Shown in pieces: positions 1 through 12,145 of a stretch of DNA of 64,000 bases. The notes under the pieces were generated by a model. The model made no database searches. It saw only the letters and a list, made by a program, of their open reading frames with translations, and was not told the origin of the DNA. The translations under genes and the position numbers were made by a program. The stretch is taken from NCBI GenBank assembly GCA_039000515.1, contig JBCFYV010011135.1, positions 18,246,675 through 18,310,674 of the forward strand, read 5' to 3'. This DNA is from Timema cristinae. Lineage: Eukaryota; Arthropoda; Insecta; Phasmatodea; Timematidae. Numbering within the stretch: the stretch's first letter is position 1; the number at the start of each line of letters is the position of its first letter.

Positions 1-590
1 AGTAATTTTGATTTTAAACGTATTTTTTAAAATATATAAATCATCTACAACTTAAGTTACTTGGTTTGGTCACGAAGATGGTTTGTAGGAGTCTTCCTGC
101 CAGGATGTATACTAAAAAAGTCCGTGGTATAATATGTCTTATTTAAAATAGGAAATAACAAAAAGGGTAACTTTTAAAAGAAACTCAATGTTTTCAAGGA
201 GCTAATTTTATAGTGTAATTCGTCAGAAGAAGAGGGAAAAGGTTATCAATAGATAAACGAGAGGCTTAGCATGGTGAACTGCTCAATTTCTTTCTTCCAT
301 TTCATTATGTTTCGTACATCAGTGGGATAGTGCTTTAACTGCTTAGATGCGTCAAGCGAAAATGCAAACCGCTTCGCAAAATAGCTTTGGTATCTCCAAT
401 CAGGCAACTTTTTCCTTCCCACCCTACCTTAGTAGTAAGTCTTACGATCCTTAAACGGGAATTCAGATACTACGGTTTATAAGTTCTTTATTGACAACAA
501 CGAAATTTGTATCAGCTTAATAGTTTTTTTATTTCTATAATAATTTTTTTTTTTTTAAATCTTGTGATTTGGTTTCACTGTTCTCAATTC
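1..590. other. AT-rich stretch, no gene seen
   Basis: I see no open frame with coding character, no splice-bounded exon and no clear repeat. It ends at the target-site duplication of the SINE that follows. Confidence 0.5.
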
Positions 591-597
591 CACTGAT

Positions 598-600
598 TAA

Positions 601-658
<58 letters not shown>
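598..658. repeat. (ATT)n microsatellite, SINE 3' tail
   Basis: About 19 ATT units form the 3' end of the SINE above. Tail expansion of this kind is seen on several SINE copies in this window. Confidence 0.9.
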
Positions 659-924
659 GCACCGCATCTTACTACCCGTTCGGGTTATACGCACTTACGC
701 TAATGTGTAATGGTAGGGTGATTGTGAGATGAAATGAAGGACCTACAGTTTAACGTGGAATCCGAACCACGGTGGAGGCTTGGCATTCCCCACATTCACA
801 AGATGTCTTGTCAGAGGTGAAGGAAGGGTTTGACAATCAGATAAATCTTTTCCGGGACCGAGGATTGAACCCCGGCCGCCAGCACAGAAGTCTGACACCT
901 TACCCCTAGACCACCAGGTCAACT
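602..924 (-). mobile_element. SINE family A, full length, long (ATT)n tail
   Basis: Read on the minus strand, the element starts with a tRNA-like head: box A-like GGTCTAGGGGTAAGG and box B-like GGTTCAATCC. It continues through the body (TTTATCTGATT, then CCACCGTGGTTCGG) and ends in the shared tail CCCGAACGGGTAGTAAGACG, followed by about 19 AAT units (ATT on the plus strand). CACTGATT lies on both sides (591-598 and 925-932) and is a plausible target-site duplication. Transcription by RNA polymerase III from the head and mobilisation by a partner LINE are inferred from the SINE class. Confidence 0.9.
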
Positions 925-1043
925 CACTGATTTAAAACAAAATTGTAGAATACAGAACACTGCAATATGTGACGCCTGGTTTGAGCTGTATTGCGTATAA
1001 CCTACCAAAGTTAGTATATATTTGTAGGGCGAGACAAGCACTT

Positions 1044-1065
1044 ATATATATATATATATATATAA
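1044..1065. repeat. (AT)n microsatellite
   Basis: A short alternating AT run in otherwise featureless AT-rich DNA. Confidence 0.85.
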
Positions 1066-2560
1066 AACCTCATGTCAGGTTTGCTAATATTAACGATGTC
1101 TGGATTTGATTCACATCTTGGTTGTTTAAGGTTTTTTCTTACTACATTTTTCTAAAATCCCTCTCTTTATCAAATTTTGGACACTCAATCTAAATTATAA
1201 TTTAATTAACCTGTATATGTGTGGATAACCCAGACGGATAGTAAGTATATGGAAAAAAAAAACACCTTTCTCTTAATTATAACCAAATCTGTAATAAAAG
1301 TGTGCTAATCCTATAGAATTTTCTAATTTCTTTTATTTATGTCTTAAACTTGACAATATTTTAAACACAGGCTTCTTAAAATGAATTAAAAATTAGTAGC
1401 CATAAAAGACCAAACCTAGCACACAAATTGAAATTAATATATCTGAATAACAGGAATAACCTTTAATAAAAAAATTATATCAAGCCTTGCATTTAAATCG
1501 AACTAAGCCTCTTCTAGACCCCGAGGAAAGACAGTCTTCAATCGATCCAGTTTGTCATCACCGAGAGGTCGAGACACTGAACTATTTTGGTACACAAGGT
1601 CCGTTAGTAGAATGAGGGTTAGGCCACTCATAAGTTATCCAAACATATTTATCATTGTAATAAAAACTACTACCATAGGTGTATTGAGCTTTATTGAGAT
1701 TATACTAATAACTAATTATAGCTTCATTGGTATTATGTTTTATTATATGAGCGCTTGCAACAAAAATAATTGAAAATATTCGCAACAATGTTTATTTACC
1801 GGTGGTTTCTACCCCCAAAAATATTACAAATGTAATATAGATAGATAGGCTCAACACCTTTTAAATTACAGTCAAATCTAGTTCAATTTACAAAAGGAAC
1901 CAATTAAAAAAATAGATTAATTTTATTATTACAAGTCGTAAAGTTTTCATGAAAAGAACATTCTGTAGTCGACACAAAAAACTTAACGGCACAGATAATA
2001 CCATCTATGTTCTCTATGTTCTTTGACAAATTGTTTCTTTAATTAAATTCTTCACTTTTGCAGCACCCGTTAAAGAGAATGTCTGCTATACAAAGTAAAC
2101 TCTAGTAGACTTCACTAAACTTCATTCATGGTAGGAATTACTCTCTGAAAGGTCTTTTTTCTTAACAATATCCTACTATATATTATATATCTAGTAAGGA
2201 AAAAGGCCTTTTAGAAAACAATTCCTAACCTGAACAGTCATTACTTAAGTTTTATTTGTACAATAAGATGTTATTGTTGTGTGAACAGTCTTGGAATGAG
2301 TCCAAGTCCGGTAGTTGCGCGCGGGAGTTTAGTTGCGCATGCGCACGGATATACACAATTTGAAGGTCAAACTATACAAACTTTGTTCGAATTATAATTG
2401 GTTTCAGAGCGTCAAATTTCAAAATAGTCTTTATTTTATTGGGATGTCGTAACACAAGAGAGATTTAACGACTTAGCTCACGAGTGTATTTTTGTGCTCA
2501 ACACGCACAGGCTATCCGCAAATTCCACATATTTAATTTAATAGGATGAAAATATTAGTT
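1066..2560. other. AT-rich stretch, no gene seen
   Basis: The one open frame (1552-1773) has no recognisable domain and no flanking splice sites. A small GC-richer patch near 2305-2350 (CGCGCGGG, GCATGCGCAC) stands out but carries no other gene signal. Confidence 0.45.
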
Positions 2561-2570
2561 AGAATTTGAG

Positions 2571-3118
2571 ATGAAATGTACATGCATTTGCATGGCAGCA
2601 GAGTGGGAAACCTTTTATTAAAAAAAAAAAACACCTTAAAGCGTGGGTGATTTTGTCACCAGAAAACCAGATGGGACTAAACTTACGCCTTTATGTACGT
2701 GTCTACCAGTGAGAGGGTTTGGGGTAATATATTTAGTTAAGCATCTCAGGTTCAAATCCCAGCTAAGTTGTAAAAAATTATATTTGGTCGAATTAAGTCT
2801 TAACCCTTTAAAAGTGTTTAAATTATGACAGGAGGACTGGGTTAAGTTTGTTAGAGAGTTAAGTTAGTCCGTAGGTTGTGTTATCAGTATCTTAAAAAAA
2901 TAGAGTAAATGTTAAATATTTCGGTAATGGGTATGGAGGATAAAAATAGGAAAAATATCTCCACCAAAATGTGGTTTAATTTCCTCTAAATTATATCTTT
3001 CTCAATCCTAACAATGAACAGCCCGAATGGATAGTAAAACTTTGTGCACTAAGTAGGAATGCACCCAAATTTGCATGAAAGGGGAGTGGGAAACCATTTA
3101 GTTAAAAAAAAAACATAT
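2571..3118. repeat. Decayed SINE family B body fragments
   Basis: Three pieces resemble the B-family body. 2571-2640 and 3055-3118 match on the minus strand (GAGTGGGAAACC followed by an A run). 2950-3040 matches on the plus strand (TTTCCTCTAAATTA, then CCGAATGGATAGTAA). They are old and rearranged, and no target-site duplications are visible. Confidence 0.4.
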
Positions 3119-3212
3119 TTTACACCGAAGACAGAATTTGATTCCATAAATCACCGACATCAATAAACTATAAAATATGAGCTCAACGTTAATCCCACGT
3201 ACCTACAGATGT

Positions 3213-3214
3213 GA

Positions 3215-3261
<47 letters not shown>
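3213..3261. repeat. (AT)n microsatellite
   Basis: About 24 AT units next to a decayed SINE. It may descend from the AT-rich tail of that SINE. Confidence 0.9.
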
Positions 3262-3265
<4 letters not shown>

Positions 3266-3430
3266 AACCACGCCAAAGCTGTAGTGATGTGGAGGGTAAA
3301 ATTTAAAGGAAGTGTATCCCTCATTTATTGAATAGAAAGTGAGAAGTAATTTAGGGGAAAAAAAACACTTTCAGTACACTCTGCTGGGATTCGAACCACA
3401 ATCTCCTCGTCTTCGGTAATCCAGCAAATA
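3262..3430 (-). mobile_element. SINE family B2 remnant
   Basis: On the minus strand a diverged head with GGTTCGAATCCCAGC (box B-like) leads into a decayed body with a CCACTTT-type segment. The 3' tail is eroded and merges with the AT run. Head and body order match the better B2 copies. Confidence 0.5.
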
Positions 3431-3820
3431 TAAGGAATAACAATTTTTAGACCGTGTGATTACTTAAGTGTGTTGTTACCTTGAATAAAAGATTGGAAAT
3501 TCATTTTGCTTCAATGACGGTTATAAATTATTACAATTTTATCTACAATTTCAGTCTGGTAATTACTAATTAGTTATGTAAAGATAAACTATACAATCAT
3601 CTATAAGAAAGTGTTATTGGAATATTTTGAAAAATTTTATATATATTTTATAATGATAAAATTATATGATTTTTTAAAATAATATACTTTAATAACTTTC
3701 AATCAATTTTGGTGGTAGAAAGTGGGTTTCTAATAAACAAAAAATAGGGCTAAGGCTAATTTTTACCACCCCTCACGGGCTTGTAACAAGGACACCTCTA
3801 AACTCTTGGCATCCCTGACA
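3431..3820. other. AT-rich spacer, no gene seen
   Basis: No open frame or repeat boundary is visible between the B2 remnant and the TIR-like element that starts near 3826. Confidence 0.4.
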
Positions 3821-3825
3821 GCTTA

Positions 3826-4331
3826 CTGTGGATTCACACTTTCGCTGTATAACGCGAGCGGTGCTGATATTTAATCACGTGACAGCTCTAATCCAATCAC
3901 AAGAAGTCCGCGTCGCCAGCGTAGCCCAAAACTGCTCTAGTAGAGATAATTTCAATTTTTCCAGTGCTTCTGCAGAAAGCCGGTCAAGAAGACCCGATCA
4001 GCGCATGCGCAAACTTTCAAACATGCGTTATTTATAAACACAGCACAATCTCAAGATGGCGTATTTCAAAAGTGATGATTTAAAAATGACAATTTATTGG
4101 AAGCCATAAGGTTTATCGATGATAAAATCAAACCCAGGCAGTAAGTAAAAATCTAATTTTATTTTAAATACAGTAACTTGCACTGATTGTAATATTTACG
4201 TTTTTGTGTTTGATGTTTCAATGCATCATGGGTAAACTAAGATTCCCAACATTTTGTGTGAACAGTTGCACCACTAATAGATGCAGACTTACTGCTTTCA
4301 AATTTCAGCGTACGTGTGAATTCAGCTTTAT
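3826..4331. mobile_element. Putative MITE with GATTCACAC-type inverted ends
   Basis: The left end reads TGTGGATTCACAC and the right end, reverse-complemented, reads GCTGAATTCACACG, so the two ends are imperfect inverted repeats about 0.5 kb apart. The interior is GC-richer than its surroundings and has no transposase. Similar end motifs recur near 48145 and 54505. The transposon class cannot be assigned from the sequence. Confidence 0.4.
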
Positions 4332-4639
4332 CTGAAGTGGTATCAGAGCGTGAGGTTTGTCAGCGTAGGACAAAGGCACGGACGGTGTCTGTATATTGTA
4401 TTCACCTGTAAGCACAATGCCACTCGCAATTGGGCCAGTGATTAACAATAGCGCATTGTTACTAACTACAGTGTAGCCAACAGAATGTCACTTCTGTGTT
4501 GGACCATTGTAAATCACCACATACAGTCCAATATTCATAGGAAGGGCCTTTTGGGAAATATAAACTTGTCTTTCCGGGGAAAATAAATGGTACGGTGCAC
4601 CGTATAGACTTTCTCTCACTTTTGTTTAAAAAATATACA

Positions 4640-5230
4640 TTTGCTAAGAACTCGTAAGATTTATGAAAATAAACAATTTAAATAAAAATTATATTTATTT
4701 GCTTATAGCTCAGAAACTATCGGTTTTATACAAATATATTTTTAAAATCTTTAATAGCACTACAATTTAACAATAAAAGGATATTTTGTATCTCAAATAT
4801 TTGCGGAGAAATTATGAAGATCAGAAAATTTCCCTCGCGTAAAGTATCATCAAAGTAATTTTTATAAGAAAATGAGAATCGCCATCTTGTTTATAATAGT
4901 ATCCAGTGTCTAAATCTAAAATTTAATCAAAATCGTTAAAGGCGAATTCTGATAAACCGATGTTTTCTATTTTTGCCCTTCATTAAACTACTTTTAATTT
5001 TAGGGTTGGATGTTTAATTCCAATAACCCCTCGTGGGGACCTTAAGAAAACCTCAGATACCAAATTTGATCCAAATCGGTAAAACAGTTTCAGACATAGA
5101 CCAAGGTACAGACAGACTGCATTACGTAAACAAATTTTTTTGTTTTTGGGGGTCATGAAATCTCGACATTAATAACTATCAAAATCTCCAGTTAGAATTT
5201 TTTTTACGATCACAATACTTTCTCTCAGAG
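4640..5230 (+). repeat. Dispersed repeat, copy 1, possibly a LINE 3' region
   Basis: The same sequence family occurs inverted at 7740-8215 and 13131-13605. Shared landmarks are TAGCTCAGAAACTAT, CGTAAAGTATCAT-like text, GGGTTGGATGTTTAATTCC and GGGGACCTTA. The end with ACCAAATTTGATCCAAATCGG followed by ACAGACAGAC resembles 3' ends of arthropod non-LTR elements. That assignment is from memory of the style, not from a search. Confidence 0.5.
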
Positions 5231-5720
5231 GTGTCGAGAGGAAGTAAGAATTATCATTTTATTTTATTATTTGTGTTGGCATTGATAATATATAATTAAA
5301 CTGACAGCTACAGGTCACAAAACATGACGTATGACTACATAAAAATATAGAGTATCTATTAGTTTTGCCAGAGCTTATATAAAGTCCTTCCTATGAAAAT
5401 TTGACTCTACTAATACTACAGCTTTTAGAAGGTTACTTTTAGTTTCGAATAAGTTATTTCTTACATGAGTAATTAATTCAATATACATTTAAAAAATGTT
5501 TATACCCACAGGCCCATTATTTTCCTTTTTTTTTTTGAAACATTGACCATACACAGAACAAGAGTTAAAACATTAACATTTAAATACGCATAGAATATTT
5601 ATTAGTTTAATTTTGCTAACATTATTTGATAATTGAAAACATTCTTTTTTTTTTTAAATTTCTTTATTGAATTGAATACGAAGCCTTTTTTTCTCATTAC
5701 ATCTTTCAACCCGTCCGGGT
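5231..5720. other. AT-rich spacer, no gene seen
   Basis: Only poly(T) runs and low-complexity sequence precede the target site of the next SINE. Confidence 0.4.
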
Positions 5721-5730
5721 AATTCATATA

Positions 5731-5877
5731 TTATTATTATTATTAGCACCGCGTCTTACTACCCGTTCGGGTTATACGCACTTACGCTAATGTGTAATGG
5801 TGGGGTGATTGTGAGATGAAATGAAGGACCTACAGTTTAACGTGGAATCCGAACCACGGTGGCGGCCTGGCATTCCC
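5731..5877 (-). mobile_element. Head-less SINE family A insertion 1
   Basis: Only the 3' half of family A is present, from GGGAATGCCAGGCCGCC to the tail CCCGAACGGGTAGTAAGACG and (AAT)n. The tRNA-like head with boxes A and B is absent. It is flanked by a perfect 10-bp target-site duplication, AATTCATATA (5721-5730 and 5878-5887), so this is a complete insertion and not a later deletion. Two further insertions (7101-7295 and 45634-45794) begin at essentially the same base. Confidence 0.88.
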
Positions 5878-5879
5878 AA

Positions 5880-5942
<63 letters not shown>
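5880..5942. repeat. (AT)n microsatellite
   Basis: About 30 AT units directly beside the SINE insertion and continuous with its target duplication. Confidence 0.9.
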
Positions 5943-5945
<3 letters not shown>

Positions 5946-6218
5946 GAACTGCCTCTTACTACCCGTTCAGGCTTTGCGCTAATGTAGCCTAATCACGATA
6001 GTGATTTTAGGGAAGAGTAAGATTATATTCAGAGAAAGTACACCCGCATTCAAGTGGAAGGAGAGTGTAAAACCATTTAGTAAAAACCATGACCATTCAA
6101 AAACAAGATAGTGACAACGCTATTTCTCAATAGTAACCTTGCAGTTCCCTCAGTGGTGATATCCAGTCTAGTCTATTGTGAGCTTGACTCTTTATAGCAA
6201 ACGGCCACCGAAGTAGGT
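5943..6218 (-). mobile_element. SINE family B2, diverged
   Basis: The minus strand reads a tRNA-like head (TTCGGTGGCC-type start, AGACTAGACTGGATATC) followed by the B body and a CCTGAACGGGTAGTAAGAGG tail. The box B region is degraded. It is older than the family A copies. Confidence 0.6.
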
Positions 6219-6295
6219 AGTTTGTTTTTATTAAAATTTAATGATAACGATCATTTAGAATTGAATAGGTATTTTACGTTTATGTTTAAGTTGTT

Positions 6296-6500
6296 GAAGT
6301 CTGACAGTTGAGTTCAATAGGTAGCGTGTTTGTTGAGTTAAAAATCCTGGGTTCAATTTCTGGCATTGCTGAAATACTTATCATTGGTTAAATATGGGTT
6401 TCCCCTTTAAAAGTGATGATAGATTTAAGTTAGCTTATAAGTAATTTACTGATATAATCAGTCGGTTCGGAAAGTGTATGTAAAATAACTCAAATAAATA
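6296..6500 (+). mobile_element. SINE-like family C, copy 1
   Basis: The head TAGGTAGCGTG then CCTGGGTTCAATTTCTGGC has the spacing of RNA polymerase III boxes A and B. The body ATTTAAGTTAG and the tail AAAATAACT-like run to AAATAAATAAA. A better copy lies at 60957-61205 with the same order of motifs. Confidence 0.55.
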
Positions 6501-7088
6501 AAATTAAAATTATGTGGTTGGGGCAGCCCAAGTTAAATCGGTCATCTGGGATATTTCCTAAGGACTATCCACCCTCTAGGTAACTACTAACCACGGTTAG
6601 TAGTCTAGTTTAGTAACCATACTGCTAACTATTCAATTATATCGATACCTTAATCCTCACAAGCTATGATGAGTGTTTTTGCCTAGAGGGATATTCCACA
6701 ACCTCGCGAGGTTGAATTCTGTGACTCAGTGGAAACTGTAGTGACGTCATCGTTATAATGTTTGACAATGATCGCTTGTAAATATCAAACATCTTGCTGC
6801 TTCTGATTTTAAATAAACATACTGCTCGTCTCTGCTGTGGCTTGCGTCGGATGGGAAGAAATTTAAAGAACAGATTTTTTTTTTGTCTTTTCTTAATTTG
6901 ACATAAATGAGAATTGATCGAAATCAAGCCATGTAAAATATATATGAAATAGATTTTAAAATATTATTATTTGAATAGTTTCATAGATCATTCAAATGTC
7001 TATAGCTTAGCTGATTAAACGGTTCCAAAAACTCCAAATTATTTAAGTCCCTTAGCCTTTTTATAAAACCGGTTCTTAACAACGCGAT
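6501..7088. other. No gene seen
   Basis: The open frame on the minus strand at 6664-6927 shows no recognisable domain, and no splice sites suggest an exon. Confidence 0.4.
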
Positions 7089-7100
7089 GGGAATTAAGTA

Positions 7101-7114
7101 TTATTATTATTATA

Positions 7115-7163
<49 letters not shown>

Positions 7164-7295
7164 GCACCGCGTCTTACTACCCGTTCGGGTTATACGCACT
7201 TACGCTAATGTGTAATGGTAGGGTGATTGTGAGATGAAATGAAGGACCTACAGTTTAACGTGGAATCCGAACCACGGTGGAGGCCTGGCATTCCA
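7101..7295 (-). mobile_element. Head-less SINE family A insertion 2
   Basis: The insertion starts at TGGAATGCCAGGCC on the minus strand and ends with the family A tail and a long (AAT)n run. It lacks the tRNA-like head. A perfect 12-bp duplication GGGAATTAAGTA (7089-7100 and 7296-7307) bounds it. Its 5' part recurs at 12570-12685 because that region is a second copy of this locus. Confidence 0.88.
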
Positions 7296-7334
7296 GGGAA
7301 TTAAGTAATTACATTTTTAGCTATTTTTGAAAAA

Positions 7335-7583
7335 AAGTTTATTTTGCATTGCGTCTTACTATTCATTTGGGTTATACGCTTATTTAATTATCTTGATAAT
7401 GAGCTAGGAATGAGGAGGGTTGAATTCAGAGGAAATATACCCTCATTTGCCTGGAGAGTGAGTAACAATTAAGTAAAACTACCCTCAGTACACCCAACCG
7501 GGATCGAACCATGATCTCCCTATCATCAGAAGTCTAATATATTGCGAGATTAGTGCATTTAGCCATGTGGCCATCAAAGCGTG
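7335..7583 (-). mobile_element. SINE family B2
   Basis: Minus-strand head ACGCTTTGATGGCCACATGG, box B-like GGTTCGATCCCGG, body with ACTCTCCAGGCAAATGAGG, and tail CCAAATGAATAGTAAGACG. A near-identical copy is at 12725-12973 in the repeated segment. Confidence 0.75.
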
Positions 7584-7739
7584 TAAAAAAAGCTGTTGGA
7601 TTAGAATAAATTATCACACTCAACAAAACAGATTGATTATTTGTTAAAAGCCTTTTTATTTTCTTTCGACAGCTCAGAGAGAAATTATTGTGATCTTAAA
7701 AAAAATTGAACTTGGAATTTTGACTAAAAATATTTAGGC

Positions 7740-8215
7740 CTACGTTTCATGACCCCCTATTTTCGCAATGCTTACTATCTTCCCCTCGGAGTAGAATCAA
7801 AATAATTCTGTAGATTGGGCTATAACTTAGTATCTGGGGTGTTCATAAGGTCCCCCTGAGGGTTTTTTGGAATTAGATACCCAACCCTAATTTAAGAGTA
7901 GTTTACTGAAGGGAAAAAAAGAGAAAATGTTAAATTTATCAAAACGATTTTTATTAAATTTTATATCTAGACACTGCCTATTATAAACACGTTGGCAATT
8001 CTAATTTTCTCATGAATATTACTTCAAGGGTGCTTAAAATAGAAGAAATTTCTAGTTTTTATCATTTCCCCACAACTATTTGAAATACAAAATATCTTAT
8101 CATTGTAAAGTTTAAGTACTATCAAAACTACACATCTTTTATTTGAAATATATTTTTATAAAACCAATAGTTTCTGAGCTAAATGCAAATATATATATAC
8201 ACTTTTTAATTCAAG
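7740..8215 (-). repeat. Dispersed repeat, copy 2 (inverse of 4640-5230)
   Basis: Matches the plus-strand element at 4640-5230 in reverse, including GGGTTGGGTATCTAATTCC and GGGGGACCTTATGAAC. The match is patchy, so both copies are old. Confidence 0.5.
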
Positions 8216-8442
8216 CCTTTGAAAATTAATTTGATTCTCATGCTCTTTGGTGGACAAAGATATTTCTCTTTTCTCAATTTTTCTGTAACAGTATCCCTAG
8301 TTCCTAATGCCATAGAGTAAGTAAATAACAGTGCATATTATTTGATTTATGATCTTTGGTGTAATGTTTCTACAACAATATAATATACCTACTATTTCGT
8401 TTCACAAGTCTTACAAGTTTTTAGTAAAATATATATTTAAAA

Positions 8443-8710
8443 GGGTGACCTGGTGGTCTAGGGGTAAGGTGTCGGACTTCTATGCTGGCAGCCGGGGTTC
8501 AATCCTCGGTCTCGGCACAGATTTATCTGATTACCAAACCCTTCCTTCCCCTCTGACAAGACATTTTGTGAATGTGGGGAATGCCAGGTCTCCACCGTGG
8601 TTCGGATTCCACGTTAAACTGTAGGTCCTCCATTTCATCTCACAATCACCTTACCATTACACATTAGCGTAAGTGCGTATAACCCGAACGGGTAGTAAGA
8701 CGCGGTGCTA
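8443..8710 (+). mobile_element. SINE family A, full length
   Basis: It contains the full head (GGTGACCTGGTGGTCTAGGG, box B GGTTCAATCC), body and CCCGAACGGGTAGTAAGACG tail with a short AAT run. The flank ATATTTAAAA occurs on both sides and is a plausible target-site duplication. The second copy of this insertion is at 13833-14101. Confidence 0.9.
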
Positions 8711-9418
8711 ATAATAATATATTTAAAAATAAAAAGAAAGAAAGAAAGTTTGTTCGGTGCAGCGTATCATTAATTTCTTTAAATAAACATGATAAAATCC
8801 TTATTAATTCCTTTAATCTGTTCTGCGCCTAAATATCCATATGCAAATAAAAAACATGCTATTGACATCTCTTAAATTCATACGGGTACTTTATAGGACT
8901 GCTGTTCATGATGTTTTGACAGTCTGGCGAACGGGGTATAGGGGTATACGGGTATGGGGGTATGTGATAGTATAAATGTTAAGGACCCTTGTTCAAGGAG
9001 ATTAAAATCGACAAGGAATCTCTATCACTTAAGAGATAGACAGAATCCTGGTTAGATTCAGTTATTCTCATGAAAATTTTTCAAATTTTTGCCGAATATT
9101 ATAATATGTAGAAATGTATACTAAATACAGGCCTATCTGATAAAAAAATAATAGTTATAATATATTAGCTGCTGTAAACACTAAAGATATCTCGCATTAC
9201 CTTCTATAAGATTTTAAATTACGTGCGCAAGCCATAAAGCAATCACGAACTATCTTAATTAAGTAGTTTTATAATATTAAGGCTTTCGTGTACAAGAGTA
9301 ATTACTCTCAAAGGTTGTAAATTCACCCTTCTACCACTCTCACAAATACATAGATCTTTTATTTTTAAAACATTTACAAAACTTTCAACGAGCTTTTGAA
9401 ACAAAAGTGAGACGAAAT
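8711..9418. other. AT-rich spacer, no gene seen
   Basis: A short GGGGTATA-type direct repeat (8934-8966) is the only visible structure. The matching interval in copy 2 is 14102-14815. Confidence 0.4.
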
Positions 9419-9424
9419 ACATTT

Positions 9425-9608
9425 TTTTTTATATGTACTTATTACGCTAATGGGCTTAGAATAAATAATGATGCATTTATAAGAAGTGTACCAGCATTTG
9501 CTTGAAAGAAGAGTGGAAGACTATTTAGGGAGGAAGACACCCCATGAATCCCCGTCATCGGCAGTCCAGTCTAATGCGAGAGTGACGCCATAGATTATGT
9601 GTCCAACG
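9425..9608 (-). mobile_element. SINE family B2, 3' end eroded
   Basis: The minus strand carries the B2 head (TTCGTTGGACACATAATC, TCTCGCATTAGACTGGAC) and part of the body. Copy 2 of this locus retains about 20 more bases of the 3' tail (14823-14843) that are missing here. Confidence 0.6.
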
Positions 9609-10069
9609 AAGCTGGAAAATGTTGATTTTTAAATCTTGACATTGTCCTTAATAATTATGAATTAATTGTGACCCTCACGCAATAGACTTAACAAGAACGG
9701 GGAAGAAGAGGTTTGATTCATAGACTGGTTAAATTTAATTCATAGAATGGTTAAATTTAATCATTTTGTACGACACCCTCCCTCTGCCCCCACTGACTAT
9801 CCACGACTACTACGTCTACTTGAGACTACTTTACACATCCTTATCCCTTAAATTAATCAGTCATTAGCCAGGTGTTAAACGTTGTGGCTAAAAAAAAAAA
9901 GAAGTAAAACTGACATTAATTTCTCAAAAATAGTTTTCTCCTTCTTCCCCACAAACAAACGTGGGTACATTTCTTTGGAAATTCTACCTACATAATTCAT
10001 ACTATTCTAGCGTCTGACCCGAACATGTTCTGAGTCTCAACGGAAGAAAAATAAATACATACAAATCTA

Positions 10070-10215
10070 TGCATCAGTGGTCATACGGATAAAGGCGTCA
10101 GTCTCATGTTGTATAAGTAAGGTAAAATCAGGACTATGATTCTGTTTTGGATACATCTTATTTTTTGTCTATCTCCCCCTTCCATGCAGATATGGATAAA
10201 CTTACTCTAATATTA
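10070..10215 (+). mobile_element. SINE family B2 fragment
   Basis: A degraded B2 head (AGTGGTCATACGGATAAAGG) is followed by a short CTATCTCCCCCTTCCATGC body-like segment. There is no tail. It lies in a 1.4-kb AT-rich stretch (9609-11070) that otherwise shows no gene. Confidence 0.35.
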
Positions 10216-11074
10216 TGTATTATTCCTTCTCACGTACTTTATTAATATAAATATGTGAATATTTCAGGCGGATAGTTGGACGCGATATGAGAAAAATGTT
10301 TTGTTATTTATTGATGATAAAATAATTGAAAACTAACTTTTATACCTTAAAATTAATTATATACATATCTCCTCGGGTGCGAAGTGAGAGAAACTTTATT
10401 ACAAAATGTAATTACGTCTTTAATGTTTATTGAACAATTAAATTGCTATCAAGTTCACTAAGCTGGTATTTGTTTTTGTGTCCTAATAGCAGTGTGTTCT
10501 GGTTTATCTGACTCTTAACCTGAACTATTCTAGGGAAAAACAAAAAAAACAAAACTGTTTGAACAAATAAAACATATTATATAACACACACTAAGAGAAG
10601 TAAGCACGTAGTGTTAACCTTGGCAACAATTTTCTTTGCTTCATACAGACACAACAAAAAAACTATTAATTTTATTTATTTAAGCCTAGGTTTAATTAAT
10701 TAAAAAAATCAAGTTCAAATTTTAAAATTCCGGCTTCTAGGCGTACATGTTTATACATAGATGCTACTAATATTTATATTTCAGAACTGTACGTGCGGTA
10801 CATATCGCTCAATGCAAGTGACAGCCAGACTAACATATATAAAAACTCTTCATTTTATTAGATAATATAGATAGAAGATAGATGGATAAAATAATAATAT
10901 GGAAGCCATTTGATTAAAATAGATATAAGATAAAAGGTAGATATATAAAAGAATAATATGGAAGAAGAGAGAAGATGGTAGTAAAAGATAGATAGAAACT
11001 TATCAGAGTCCAAATTTCATAAGAATGGTATTTAAAAAAATACAAATATATTTGTTTTCGTACCACGTATTTAA

Positions 11075-11300
11075 TATATGTTCGGGCTATATACCTGTAT
11101 ACTAATTAAACTAATGTTATAGGAAAGAGGAATTTTGAATTTAGAGAAAGTGTACAAACATTTACGTGGAGGGAGATAGTGGAAAACCGTTTATTAAAAG
11201 CCACCCTCAATTTACCTGACCGGGATCGAACCTTGATCACCTCATCATCGGTAGTCTACTCTATTGAGAGTGTAACGCCTTAGATCATACGGGCACCGAA
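11075..11300 (-). mobile_element. SINE family B2
   Basis: Minus-strand head CTTCGGTGCCCGTATGATCT, box B-like GGTTCGATCCCGG, and a body with CCCTCCACGTAAATG. The tail is degraded to AGCCCGAACATA. The second copy is at 16495-16716. Confidence 0.65.
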
Positions 11301-11613
11301 GTGAGTTAATTTAATTTCAAAGTTAGCAAAAATACAGATAATGGTTCTTATGAACAGAATGGCAAAATCTCCCAATAAAAATATTTAAATGAATCTCTAT
11401 CATTATGTGCATTCTTAATATAACCTATCAAATACCAAGTTTAGGTTCCATTTTATATGTAAAGTATATATAATTACATTTTCCGTATTGAATTTTTAAA
11501 CTATGGTTAGTAATTAATAAAAAACTACTAAAAATAAACTATCACTTAAATATAAACATATCTTTTTGTCCGTCACATAAAATTATGGGCAACTAGGTTG
11601 CAGTGCCACCATA

Positions 11614-12145
11614 ATGTAGAACTACTTATAGCCTGAAGAGCTATTATGATGCAGAACCAGAATAGTTATATCTACCTATAGCCTGAAGAGCCATTATGAT
11701 GCAGAACCAGAATAGTTATATCTACCTATAGCCTGAAGAGCTATTATGAAAAAGAACCAGAATAGTTATATCTACCTATAGCCTGAAGAGCTATTATGAG
11801 GCAGAACCAGAATAGTTATATCTACCTATAGCCTGAAGAGTTAATATGATGCAGAACCAGAATAGTTATATCTACCTATAGCCTGAAGAGCTATTATGAT
11901 GCAGAACCAGAATAGTTATATCTACCTATAGCCTGAAGAGTTAATATGATGCAGAACCAGAATAGTTATATCTACCTATAGCCTGAAGAGTTAATATGAT
12001 GCAGAACCAGAATAGTTATATCTACCTATAGCCTGAAGAGCTATTATGATGCAGAACCAGAATAGTTATATCTACCTATAGCCTGAAGAGTTAATATGAT
12101 GCAGAACCAGAATAGTTATATCTACCTATAGCCTGAAGAGCTACC
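11614..12145 (-). repeat. 50-bp minisatellite, copy 1 (about 10 units)
   Basis: Tandem 50-bp units abut the 3' exon of the ZIP gene. Read on the minus strand, the unit contains TTCTGCATCAT and TAGCTCTTCAG, which are the last coding bases of that exon, followed by GCTATAGGTAGATATAAC. Unit variants on the plus strand include CTATTATG, CCATTATG, TTAATATG and GAAAAAGAA forms. The TTAATATG form is frequent here and not seen in the long array of copy 2. Confidence 0.95.

Noticed and set aside
8443..8710. A tRNA gene at the SINE head
   Set aside because: Box A-like and box B-like motifs are present, but the sequence continues into a SINE body and tail, recurs many times, and does not fold as an intact tRNA by eye.
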